The notes under the pieces are model-generated. The model had not been told where the DNA came from, did no database searches, and worked only from the letters and a program-made list of their open reading frames with translations. Shown piece after piece: positions 1 to 6,366 of a stretch of 10,883 nt of DNA; within the stretch, counting starts at the first letter, position 1; each line of letters begins with the position of its first letter. Source of the stretch: an uncultured Lachnospiraceae bacterium. GTDB lineage: Bacteria > Bacillota > Clostridia > Lachnospirales > Lachnospiraceae. The stretch is taken from NCBI GenBank assembly GCA_902795625.1, contig CADBLW010000128.1:1-10883 (forward strand), in the 5' to 3' direction. The position numbers were made by a program, and so were the translations under genes.

Positions 1-562
1 AATAGAAACTTGTATAGTTCAAAAGCTCCGCGGACTTCTCGCGGATCAGGAATTTCCTCTTCTGGAAGCGGTCGCGGGACAGGGTCCTCTTGATCAGACC
101 GAAGAGGTTGGCAGGATTGTTCAGAAGTTTGGACTCCTCGATAAAACGGGAGAAGGAAGGCACCACGGAGCCGGATACGATATCGGTCATATCCTCGCGG
201 CTGCCTTTATTTTTCTCATCAAAATCCCGGGTGCTCAGGACGTTCGCGACGATCTTCTTAAGTTTCCCGTAGAAATGCTTCTGCGACAGGGCGTTCAGAA
301 GAAACGCAAGCATGCAGATCACGAAGGCCGCGACGTTAGGGAACGTCAGACCGTCGGTGCGCATGTTCATAAGAGTCAGCAGTACGGCGGCCAAGGAGCA
401 CTCGTAGGTGACGGCCTCGTAAACCCGGAAGAATTTGCACAGAAGAATGTGCGTGAATGCGACAAAGATAATGACAAACAGGTATTCGTAGGAGGCCCAA
501 AAGAAAACGCGCAGCCCTGTTCCGATCCCTTTGAAGATATAGAGCAACAGATCCAGAATCAT
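1..562 (-). CDS. Polytopic membrane protein of unknown function, partial (3' end beyond left edge)
   Basis: An open frame reads on the minus strand from ATG at 562-560 to the left edge without a stop, giving at least 187 residues; the C-terminus lies outside the window. The start is well supported: AAGGAGG precedes it with a short spacer and overlaps the TAA stop of the gene upstream (578-576), so the two genes are almost certainly co-translated. The N-terminal half is hydrophobic, with about three candidate membrane segments (roughly residues 15-42, 50-66 and 73-93). From about residue 97 the protein becomes charged and probably cytosolic, rich in Lys/Arg/Asp/Glu (for example RDFDEKNKGSRED near 110-122 and RTLSRDRFQKRKF near 162-174). 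I recognise no family or catalytic motif. The coding call rests on the uninterrupted frame, the ribosome site, coupling to its neighbour and the hydrophobic/charged organisation; function is unknown. Confidence 0.75.
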   Translation of the reverse strand, partial: MILDLLLYIFKGIGTGLRVFFWASYEYLFVIIFVAFTHILLCKFFRVYEAVTYECSLAAVLLTLMNMRTDGLTFPNVAAFVICMLAFLLNALSQKHFYGKLKKIVANVLSTRDFDEKNKGSREDMTDIVSGSVVPSFSRFIEESKLLNNPANLFGLIKRTLSRDRFQKRKFLIREKSAELLNYTSFY

Positions 563-578
563 TTTCCCGCCTCCTTTA
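560..578 (-). promoter_or_regulatory. Coupled stop/ribosome-binding site between the two minus-strand genes
   Basis: Read on the minus strand, the TAA stop of the upstream gene runs directly into AAGGAGG and then, 7 nt later, the ATG of the downstream gene. The stop and the Shine-Dalgarno sequence share bases, which is typical of translational coupling and fixes the start of the downstream gene. Confidence 0.75.
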
Positions 579-1064
579 CTCTACATGCGTCAGAAAGACG
601 ATGGCCGAATCGAGTCTCTTCAGATAGTTTGCCTTCAGCTCCGGAAAACGGTCCTCATAGAACCCATGAAACTGTATTCCCACCAGGGATTCCGTCTTCT
701 CCTCACGGCTTCGTTTCAACTGGCTTGACAGGACAACACTGTCGGAGAAGAGCTTCTGCAGTTCCGGGAAACGGTCGTACCACCTGCTTCGTCCCCAGAA
801 ACGGAACGCGGTGATGATGCGGAGCGTGGTGTTGATCTCGTCGATGGATTGGGCGATATCGCCGGCCGCCTTCTTTTTGTCGGCATTGTCCGCGTTCGCG
901 ATGAGCTCGCGCTGCGTTGTCAGAGTCTCCAGATACTCCTTCTTATGCTGGTAAAACTCCATGTTGTCTTCGTCGTTCCGGTCAATCAGCCACATGTAGA
1001 GGGAGAACAACAGGGCGACGACGGTGAAGACGCAGGATACGATTTCCAAAATACTGGATAGCAT
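576..1064 (-). CDS. Small membrane-anchored protein of unknown function with a repeated DRFPEL motif
   Basis: Encodes 162 residues from ATG at 1064-1062 to TAA at 578-576. An in-frame TTG six bases further upstream (1070) is possible, but GAGG at 1076-1073 lies 8 nt from the ATG and only 2 nt from the TTG, so the ATG is preferred. Residues about 5-27 form one hydrophobic segment that looks like a signal anchor. It is followed by a charged, probably helical or coiled-coil stretch (about 30-80) and a C-terminal part with aromatic residues (FRFWGRSRWYDRFPEL near 87-102). The hexapeptide DRFPEL occurs twice, at 97-102 and 138-143, suggesting an internal repeat. There is no catalytic signature and I cannot name a family. 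Together with the downstream membrane gene it forms a two-gene unit divergent from dnaE; a role at the membrane is inference only. Confidence 0.75.
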   Translation of the reverse strand: MLSSILEIVSCVFTVVALLFSLYMWLIDRNDEDNMEFYQHKKEYLETLTTQRELIANADNADKKKAAGDIAQSIDEINTTLRIITAFRFWGRSRWYDRFPELQKLFSDSVVLSSQLKRSREEKTESLVGIQFHGFYEDRFPELKANYLKRLDSAIVFLTHVE

Positions 1065-1088
1065 GGCCAATTCCTCGCTGATCGTAAG

Positions 1089-1117
1089 AGTATCGTGCTT
1101 GAATACGGATATGCCAC
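1089..1117 (-). promoter_or_regulatory. Candidate weak promoter for the minus-strand membrane pair
   Basis: On the minus strand GTGGCA (1117-1112) and GATACT (1094-1089) are separated by 17 bp, each matching the sigma-A consensus at 4 of 6 positions. Transcription would begin about 15-20 nt before the proposed ATG at 1064. The boxes are weak and several other partial matches exist in this A/T-richer gap, so this is only the best candidate seen. Confidence 0.3.
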
Positions 1118-1137
1118 AATCTTACACCGATACAGGC

Positions 1138-1179
1138 GGAAAATCCACTGAAAAATGAAAATTCGGAAGAGGATTTTCC
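1138..1179. repeat. Paired GGA-N3-TCC elements upstream of dnaE (possible operator or hairpin)
   Basis: GGAAAATCC at 1138-1146 and GGATTTTCC at 1171-1179 are exact reverse complements. Each is itself a GGA-N3-TCC pseudo-palindrome and each is followed by ACTG, so the pair can also be read as a direct repeat of a 13-mer (10 of 13 identical) with a start-to-start distance of 33 bp, about three helical turns. The downstream copy ends 12 bp before the dnaE -35 box. There is no U-run, so a terminator is unlikely; a dimeric regulator binding site or chance are the main alternatives. Confidence 0.35.
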
Positions 1180-1191
1180 ACTGCCCGATTG

Positions 1192-1220
1192 TTGATTCGA
1201 AGCCCGAAAAATGCTATAAT
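1192..1220 (+). promoter_or_regulatory. Sigma-A type promoter of dnaE with extended -10
   Basis: TTGATT (1192-1197) and a perfect TATAAT (1215-1220) are separated by exactly 17 bp, and TGC just before the -10 supplies the extended -10 TGn motif. Transcription would start near 1227, giving a leader of about 25 nt before the dnaE ATG. This promoter also argues against a longer dnaE reading frame beginning at TTG 1189, which would lie upstream of the transcript. Confidence 0.8.
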
Positions 1221-1251
1221 GAAAAACGACGAATCGCGAAAGGAGAAGCCC

Positions 1252-4200
1252 ATGGATTTTACGCATTTACATGTGCATACGGAGTACAGTCTGCTGGACG
1301 GCGCGGGCAAGATCAAAGAGATGGTGCACCGTGCGAAGGAACTCGGTATGGATGCGCTGGCGATCACGGATCACGGCGTCATGTACGGGGTCATTGACTT
1401 CTATCGCGCATGTCTTGCGGAGGGCATCAAGCCGGTGATCGGCTGCGAGGTGTATGTGGCGCAGGGATCACGGTTTGACAAGACCGGAACGGTCAGCGAA
1501 AAGCGGTATTATCATATGGTCCTTCTCGCGGAAAATGATCTCGGTTACAAAAACCTGATGAAGATCGTTTCCAAGGGTTTTACGGAGGGCTTTTACTATA
1601 AACCACGCGTGGATTACGAGCTGCTGGAGACGTACCATGAGGGTCTGATCGCGCTGTCGGCGTGCCTCGCGGGAGAGATCCCGACGCTGCTACGCATGGG
1701 TCTGTACGAGGACGCGGTGGAGTGCGCGAAGCGCCTGCAGGGCATTTTCGGCGAGGGCAATTTCTTCCTCGAGCTGCAGGACCACGGAATTCCGGATCAG
1801 AAGCTTGTCAACCAGGCGCTTCTGCGGATGAACAAGGAGACGGGCATCCCGCTTGTGTGCACCAACGATATTCACTATGTGAAGGCCGAGGACTGGGAGG
1901 CGCACGATGTGCTTCTGTGCATCCAGACGCAGGCGAAGGTGCAGGACGAGGACCGCATGCGCTACGAGGGCGGCCAGTATTACATGAAGTCGTCGGAGGA
2001 GATGGCTGCGCTGTTCCCGTACGCGCCGGAGGCGCTGGAGAACACGAAGAAGATCTCGGACCGCTGCCATGTGGAGATCGAGTTCGGGCATTACAAGCTG
2101 CCTGTGTTCGAGGTGCCCGAGGGCTACACCGCGTACGACTATCTCGAGGAGCTGTGCCGCGCCGGTCTCAAGGAACGCTACCCGGACAACTACGAGGAGC
2201 ACGAAGAGCGGTTGATGTACGAGCTTACGACGATCCGCACGATGGGCTTCGTCGATTACTTCCTGATCGTGTGGGACTTCATCCGCTACGCGAAGGAGCA
2301 TGACATTCCGGTCGGCCCCGGACGAGGCAGCGGCGCCGGAAGTATTGTCGCATATTCTCTGAAGATCACGGACATCGATCCGATCCGGTACTCGCTCATT
2401 TTTGAGCGTTTCCTGAACCCGGAGCGTCAGACGATGCCCGATATCGACGTGGACTTCTGTTATGAACGAAGACAGGAGGTCATCGATTATGTCGTGAACC
2501 GCTACGGAGCGGATCACGTGGTGCAGATTGTCACCTTCGGTACCCTGCAGGCGCGCGGTGTCATCCGTGACGTCGGGCGCGCGATGGACCTTCCGTACGC
2601 GAGGGTGGACGCCGTCGCCAAGATGGTTCCCATGGAACTGGGCATGAACATCAAGAAGGCGCTGGACATCAGCAAGGAACTGTCGGCTCTTGTGGCGTCG
2701 GATCCCGAGATCGCGCGGCTGATCGATTTTGCGAAGAGGCTGGAGGGACTTCCCAGACATACCTCGATGCATGCAGCGGGCGTGGTCATCGCGCCGGCTC
2801 CCGCGGATGATCTGGTGCCGCTGTCGAGATCTGCCGACGGTACGATCACGACGCAGTACACGATGACGACGCTGGAGGAGCTGGGACTTCTCAAGATGGA
2901 TTTCCTGGGTCTTCGAACGCTCACGGTCATCAAGGACGCGGAGGACATGGTCCGCGAGGAGAATCCTGAATTTTCCGTTGAAAAGCTGTCCTACGACGAT
3001 CCCGCGGTGTACGACCTGCTCGCTTCCGGCAAGACTGAGGGCATTTTCCAGTTGGAAAGTGCGGGTATGAAAGCGTTCATGAAGGAGCTTAAGCCGCGGT
3101 GTCTCGAGGATGTCATCGCCGGCATCAGCCTGTACCGCCCGGGCCCGATGGATTTCATTCCGAAGTACATCGCGGGCAAGGACGATCAGGAGCATATCAC
3201 TTACGACTGTGAACAGCTGCGGCCGATCCTGGAGTCGACCTACGGCTGTATCGTATATCAGGAACAGGTCATGCAGATCGTGCGCGATCTTGCCGGGTAC
3301 AGCTTCGGGCGAAGCGACCTGGTGCGCCGCGCGATGAGCAAGAAGAAGGCGGAGGTCATGGCCAAGGAGCGCCAGAACTTTGTCTTCGGCAACGAGGAAG
3401 CCAATGTGCCGGGCTGTGTGGCCAACGGCATTCCGGCTGAGGTTGCCAACCGCATCTTCGATGAGATGACGGATTTCGCAAGCTATGCGTTCAACAAGTC
3501 CCACGCCGCGTGCTACGCGGTGGTGGCATACCGGACGGCGTACCTGAAGCGGTATTATCCGGCGGAGTTTATGGCGGCGCTGATGACGTCCGTCATCGAC
3601 AACGGGGACAAGGTCTCCGGGTATATCGCGACGCTCCGGCCGATGGGCATCTCGCTTCTTCCTCCCGACATCAACGAGGGTGTCGCGGCGTTCAGCGTCG
3701 GTCACACGGAGGACGGAAAGAAGGCGATCCGCTACGGTCTCTCGGCGATCCGCGGTCTCGGAACGCAGGTGATCGACGCGATCGTCAGGGAGCGCGAGAA
3801 CAACGGACCGTTCACATCCCTCACGGATTTCATCACGCGGATGAACGGCAGGGAAGCGAACAAGCGCACCATAGAAAACTTCATCAAAGCCGGCGCGTTC
3901 GACAGTCTGCCGGGCACGCGCAAGCAGATGATGCAGGCGTATGCGGCGATCGTGGATGACACGGCAGCCGACCGCAAGAAGCAGCTGACCGGGCAGATGT
4001 CACTCTTTGATTTTATGGAGCCCGAGGAAAAGCCGACGGAAGCCTTCCCGGACTGTGGTGAATTTTCCAAGGAGGAGATCCTGGCCTTCGAGAAGGAGGT
4101 GCTGGGCATCTATGTCAGCGGCCATCCGCTGGAGGCGGATTACGACCTTCTTCAGAAGCAGGTGACGGCACGGACCATCGATTTCAATCTCGATGAGGAG

Positions 4201-4722
4201 ACCGGACTTCCGAACGTGAAGGACGGCGCCACATACATCATCGGCGGACTGCTCACGGGCATCACGACGAAGACCACGAAGAGCAATTCCATCATGGCAT
4301 TTCTCACGATCGAGGATCTGGTGGGAACCGCCGAGGTTCTGGTGTTCCCGAAGGATTACGAGAAGAACCGCGAGCGGTTTGTCCCGGACAGCAAGGTCTT
4401 TCTGATGGGCCGCGCGAGCGTGGAGGAGGACAAGCCTGCCAAGCTTCTGTTCTCACGCATCTGTCCGTTCGCGGATGTGCCGCGCAAGCTGTGGGTGCGG
4501 TATGACAACGCGGCGGCCTGCGAGGCGGATCTCGCGCATCTGACGGAACTTGTCTCGGGCAGCGACGGCAGAGTTCCCGTGGCGGCCGTGTGCGTCGCGG
4601 AGAAGGCAGTGCGGAACCTTCCGCGCGGGATCATGATCGATCCCGAGGACGGGACACTGGACCGTCTGAAGAAGGAGTACGGGGAAGAAAGGATCGCGTT
4701 TACATACCAGAACGCGTTTTGA
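1252..4722 (+). CDS. dnaE: DNA polymerase III alpha subunit, DnaE1 type
   Basis: Catalytic alpha subunit of the replicative DNA polymerase III, 1156 residues, a usual length for DnaE1. The start at ATG 1252 is set by AAAGGAG (1239-1245) and the promoter just upstream. Domains in order: PHP domain (about 1-280) beginning with HLHVH; polymerase core with GPGRGSGAGS (355-364), PDIDVDF (396-402) and KMDFLGL (548-554), whose D397, D399 and D550 correspond to the three catalytic aspartates; the FNKSHAACYAVVAYRTAYLK block (747-766); a helix-hairpin-helix region near 826-860; the internal beta-clamp binding motif QMSLF (915-919); and a C-terminal OB fold (about 994-1070). All nine metal-ligand positions known from active DnaE1 PHP domains appear present (H7, H9, D16, H41, E66, H88, C138, D206, H208), so this PHP domain may have proofreading nuclease activity. 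It lies upstream of pfkA, an arrangement common in clostridia. Confidence 0.98.
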   Translation: MDFTHLHVHTEYSLLDGAGKIKEMVHRAKELGMDALAITDHGVMYGVIDFYRACLAEGIKPVIGCEVYVAQGSRFDKTGTVSEKRYYHMVLLAENDLGYKNLMKIVSKGFTEGFYYKPRVDYELLETYHEGLIALSACLAGEIPTLLRMGLYEDAVECAKRLQGIFGEGNFFLELQDHGIPDQKLVNQALLRMNKETGIPLVCTNDIHYVKAEDWEAHDVLLCIQTQAKVQDEDRMRYEGGQYYMKSSEEMAALFPYAPEALENTKKISDRCHVEIEFGHYKLPVFEVPEGYTAYDYLEELCRAGLKERYPDNYEEHEERLMYELTTIRTMGFVDYFLIVWDFIRYAKEHDIPVGPGRGSGAGSIVAYSLKITDIDPIRYSLIFERFLNPERQTMPDIDVDFCYERRQEVIDYVVNRYGADHVVQIVTFGTLQARGVIRDVGRAMDLPYARVDAVAKMVPMELGMNIKKALDISKELSALVASDPEIARLIDFAKRLEGLPRHTSMHAAGVVIAPAPADDLVPLSRSADGTITTQYTMTTLEELGLLKMDFLGLRTLTVIKDAEDMVREENPEFSVEKLSYDDPAVYDLLASGKTEGIFQLESAGMKAFMKELKPRCLEDVIAGISLYRPGPMDFIPKYIAGKDDQEHITYDCEQLRPILESTYGCIVYQEQVMQIVRDLAGYSFGRSDLVRRAMSKKKAEVMAKERQNFVFGNEEANVPGCVANGIPAEVANRIFDEMTDFASYAFNKSHAACYAVVAYRTAYLKRYYPAEFMAALMTSVIDNGDKVSGYIATLRPMGISLLPPDINEGVAAFSVGHTEDGKKAIRYGLSAIRGLGTQVIDAIVRERENNGPFTSLTDFITRMNGREANKRTIENFIKAGAFDSLPGTRKQMMQAYAAIVDDTAADRKKQLTGQMSLFDFMEPEEKPTEAFPDCGEFSKEEILAFEKEVLGIYVSGHPLEADYDLLQKQVTARTIDFNLDEETGLPNVKDGATYIIGGLLTGITTKTTKSNSIMAFLTIEDLVGTAEVLVFPKDYEKNRERFVPDSKVFLMGRASVEEDKPAKLLFSRICPFADVPRKLWVRYDNAAACEADLAHLTELVSGSDGRVPVAAVCVAEKAVRNLPRGIMIDPEDGTLDRLKKEYGEERIAFTYQNAF

Positions 4723-4769
4723 CGGGAGGTAACCCATATACCGGAGTTCGGTCCGGAATAACTATGCAT

Positions 4770-4820
4770 AAGGAGAGTATCGGTATGGGTCTGTTTAAGG
4801 GAAAGAAAGAGGAAACTATG
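4770..4820 (+). promoter_or_regulatory. Two competing translation starts of pfkA
   Basis: AAGGAG (4770-4775) serves ATG 4785 at 9 nt spacing and would add an 11-residue basic prefix (MGLFKGKKEET) to the protein. A purine-rich stretch with GAGG (4809-4812) serves ATG 4818, which gives the family-standard N-terminus MTIGVLTSGG. Both are plausible. A third in-frame ATG at 4764 has no ribosome site. Confidence 0.5.
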
Positions 4821-5777
4821 ACGATCGGAGTACTGACCAGCGGCGGTGACGCGCCGGGAATGAATGCGGCAGTGCGTGCTGTCGTACGTACCGCGGTACA
4901 TGCGGGAATGAAGGTGAAGGGTATCCTTCGAGGATACTCGGGACTCCTTGAGGAGGATTTTATCGAGATGACGACCCGGAGCGTTGCGGATATCATCCAG
5001 CGCGGCGGGACGATCCTCTACACGGCGCGCTGCCCGGAGATGATGCATCCCGACGGACCCGAGAAGGCCGCGAGCATCTGCCGGAAGCACGGTATCGACG
5101 CGCTTGTTGTCATCGGCGGTGACGGTTCCTACCGCGGTGCACTGGAGATCTCCAAGCACGGGATCAACGTGATCGCTGTCCCGGGAACCATCGATCTCGA
5201 CGTCGCGAGCTCTGATTACACGATCGGTTTTGATACCGCGTTAAATACCGCTATGGAAGCCATCGACCGCGTGCGTGATACGTCAGCCTCCCATGAGCGC
5301 TGCAGTATCATCGAGGTCATGGGCCGCAAGGCAGGTCACATCGCAATGTGGTGCGGTATCGCCAACGGCGCCGAGGAAATTCTGATCCCCGAGCGCTATG
5401 ACTATGAGGAGCAGGCCATCATCGACCGTATCGCAGAGCGCAAGAAGCTCGGCAAGAACCTTCATATTATCATCAACGCAGAGGGTGTCGGTGACTCCAA
5501 CGGTATGGCCAAGCGCATCGAGGCTGCGACCGGACTCGAGACCCGCGCGACCATCATCGGTTATATCCAGAGAGGCGGAAGCCCGACCTGCCGTGACCGT
5601 GTGTTTGCGTCCGCGATGGGGGCTCATGCAGTGGATATCCTCTTAGCAGGCGGCTCGAACCGCGCGGTATGCTTCCTGAAGGGTGAGTTTACCGACATGG
5701 ATCTCGCCGAGGCGATCGCCATGAAGAAGGATATTGACACCTATTTGTGGGATATTTCCAGAAAGTTGTGCAGATAA
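4785..5777 (+). CDS. pfkA: ATP-dependent 6-phosphofructokinase
   Basis: Phosphorylates fructose 6-phosphate to fructose 1,6-bisphosphate in glycolysis. From ATG 4785 it is 330 residues, from the in-frame ATG 4818 it is 319, the usual PfkA length. AAGGAG at 4770-4775 lies 9 nt from 4785; GAGG at 4809-4812 lies 5 nt from 4818, so the start is undecided. Numbering from 4818: nucleotide site TSGGDAPGMN (7-16), GGDGSYRGA (100-108), PGTIDLD (122-128), MGR (168-170) and QRGGSP (251-256). G103 and G123 sit where pyrophosphate-dependent enzymes usually carry Asp and Lys, so ATP is the expected donor. R20, R24 and R54, matching effector-site arginines of classical bacterial PfkA, are kept. Two oddities: the normal TIDND motif reads TIDLD (L127), and the usual His before IQRGGSP is Tyr (Y249). 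The stop TAA overlaps the next ATG by one base. Confidence 0.95.
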   Translation: MGLFKGKKEETMTIGVLTSGGDAPGMNAAVRAVVRTAVHAGMKVKGILRGYSGLLEEDFIEMTTRSVADIIQRGGTILYTARCPEMMHPDGPEKAASICRKHGIDALVVIGGDGSYRGALEISKHGINVIAVPGTIDLDVASSDYTIGFDTALNTAMEAIDRVRDTSASHERCSIIEVMGRKAGHIAMWCGIANGAEEILIPERYDYEEQAIIDRIAERKKLGKNLHIIINAEGVGDSNGMAKRIEAATGLETRATIIGYIQRGGSPTCRDRVFASAMGAHAVDILLAGGSNRAVCFLKGEFTDMDLAEAIAMKKDIDTYLWDISRKLCR

Positions 5778-6298
5778 TGTATTTTCCGAGTCATTACAAA
5801 AAGCATAAGGCAGTGGAACTGACAAAGCCTTATCTGAACGGGCAGAGCATCGGTGTGCTGAATGATATGCCGTACGGTTTCCGGACCGTCGGCAATGTCG
5901 GCTGCGGGCCGCTCGCTCTCTACAACGCGATGCGCTACAAGGGGCTGGAGCCTGATCTTCCGAAGATCCTTCGGTACATGGAGCTGGCCGCTGCACCGTT
6001 CGGTGCCGCGTTCGGAACGTTCCCGTTCAGCATGGGATACTGCCTGCGTCATTTCGGGCTGAAGAACAAGATGACGCTCTCTTTTAAGAAACTGTCCGCG
6101 TCCGATTCCTGCGTGATCGCGTACTGGACGAAGCGGCCGATCTTCGGAGGAGGCCATTTCGTGTTCTGCGTCAAGCAGGAGGACGGCACGTTTTTAGTTT
6201 ACAACCGCTGGAGCAATGTGTCCGAGCCGCGCGTGTGCAAGACGCTGCGCGAGGTTGTGAAGAAGCATTGCCTGATCGTGGGGTATATCCTGAAGTAA
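5777..6298 (+). CDS. Papain-fold / C39-like cysteine-protease-like protein
   Basis: Encodes 173 residues. The start is ATG 5777-5779, whose A is the last base of the pfkA TAA stop, a classic coupling junction; an in-frame GTG at 5747 would lie inside pfkA and lacks a ribosome site. The pattern resembles C39-like/papain-fold domains: GNVGCGPLALYNAMRY (39-54) with candidate nucleophile C43 at the start of a helix, GGGHFVFCVK (124-133) with candidate H127 at the start of a strand, and YNRWSN (142-147) offering N143 as third residue. No signal peptide or membrane segment is visible, so it is probably cytosolic, unlike many C39-type peptidases. There is no adjacent ABC transporter or bacteriocin precursor. 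Substrate unknown; a non-proteolytic acyl-transfer or amidase role in the same fold is possible. The fold assignment is by motif only. Confidence 0.75.
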   Translation: MYFPSHYKKHKAVELTKPYLNGQSIGVLNDMPYGFRTVGNVGCGPLALYNAMRYKGLEPDLPKILRYMELAAAPFGAAFGTFPFSMGYCLRHFGLKNKMTLSFKKLSASDSCVIAYWTKRPIFGGGHFVFCVKQEDGTFLVYNRWSNVSEPRVCKTLREVVKKHCLIVGYILK

Positions 6299-6321
6299 CC
6301 GGAGACGGTCTGTCACCGGTT
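6297..6321 (+). other. Stem-loop overlapping the stop of the C39-like gene
   Basis: AACCGG (6297-6302) pairs with CCGGTT (6316-6321); inside, GAC (6304-6306) pairs with GTC (6312-6314) across a single A-A mismatch, leaving a 5-nt loop. This gives a 9-bp imperfect hairpin beginning within the TAA stop. It is not followed by a T-run, so an intrinsic terminator is unlikely; an RNA processing or stability element is possible. Confidence 0.4.
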
Positions 6322-6366
6322 CGTTGACGGATGTAAGTCCGGATCGCAGGGTAACCGGGGGCATTT

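Noticed and set aside
275..814. Plus-strand open frame at the left edge
   Set aside because: It overlaps antisense both minus-strand genes, which have good ribosome sites, membrane segments and coupling; its product is hydrophilic with no domain.
1189..1251. Upstream TTG start for dnaE
   Set aside because: It lies upstream of or within the promoter boxes and lacks a ribosome site; ATG 1252 has AAAGGAG and gives the family-standard N-terminus.
1690..3705. Long open frame on the minus strand opposite dnaE (671 codons)
   Set aside because: It lies entirely antisense to the clearly coding dnaE, is rich in Arg/His/Leu and has no recognisable motif; high-GC codon bias commonly leaves such antisense frames open.
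4719..4747. TTGACG at the end of dnaE as a -35 box for pfkA
   Set aside because: No -10-like hexamer at normal spacing.
4739..4756. CCGGA/TCCGG inverted repeat after dnaE as a terminator
   Set aside because: The stem is only 5 bp and no T-run follows, so it cannot be called a terminator.
6324..6352. TTGACG as a -35 box for the MBL-fold gene
   Set aside because: At 16-19 bp spacing there is no reasonable -10 hexamer (CAGGGT region), so an internal promoter is not supported.
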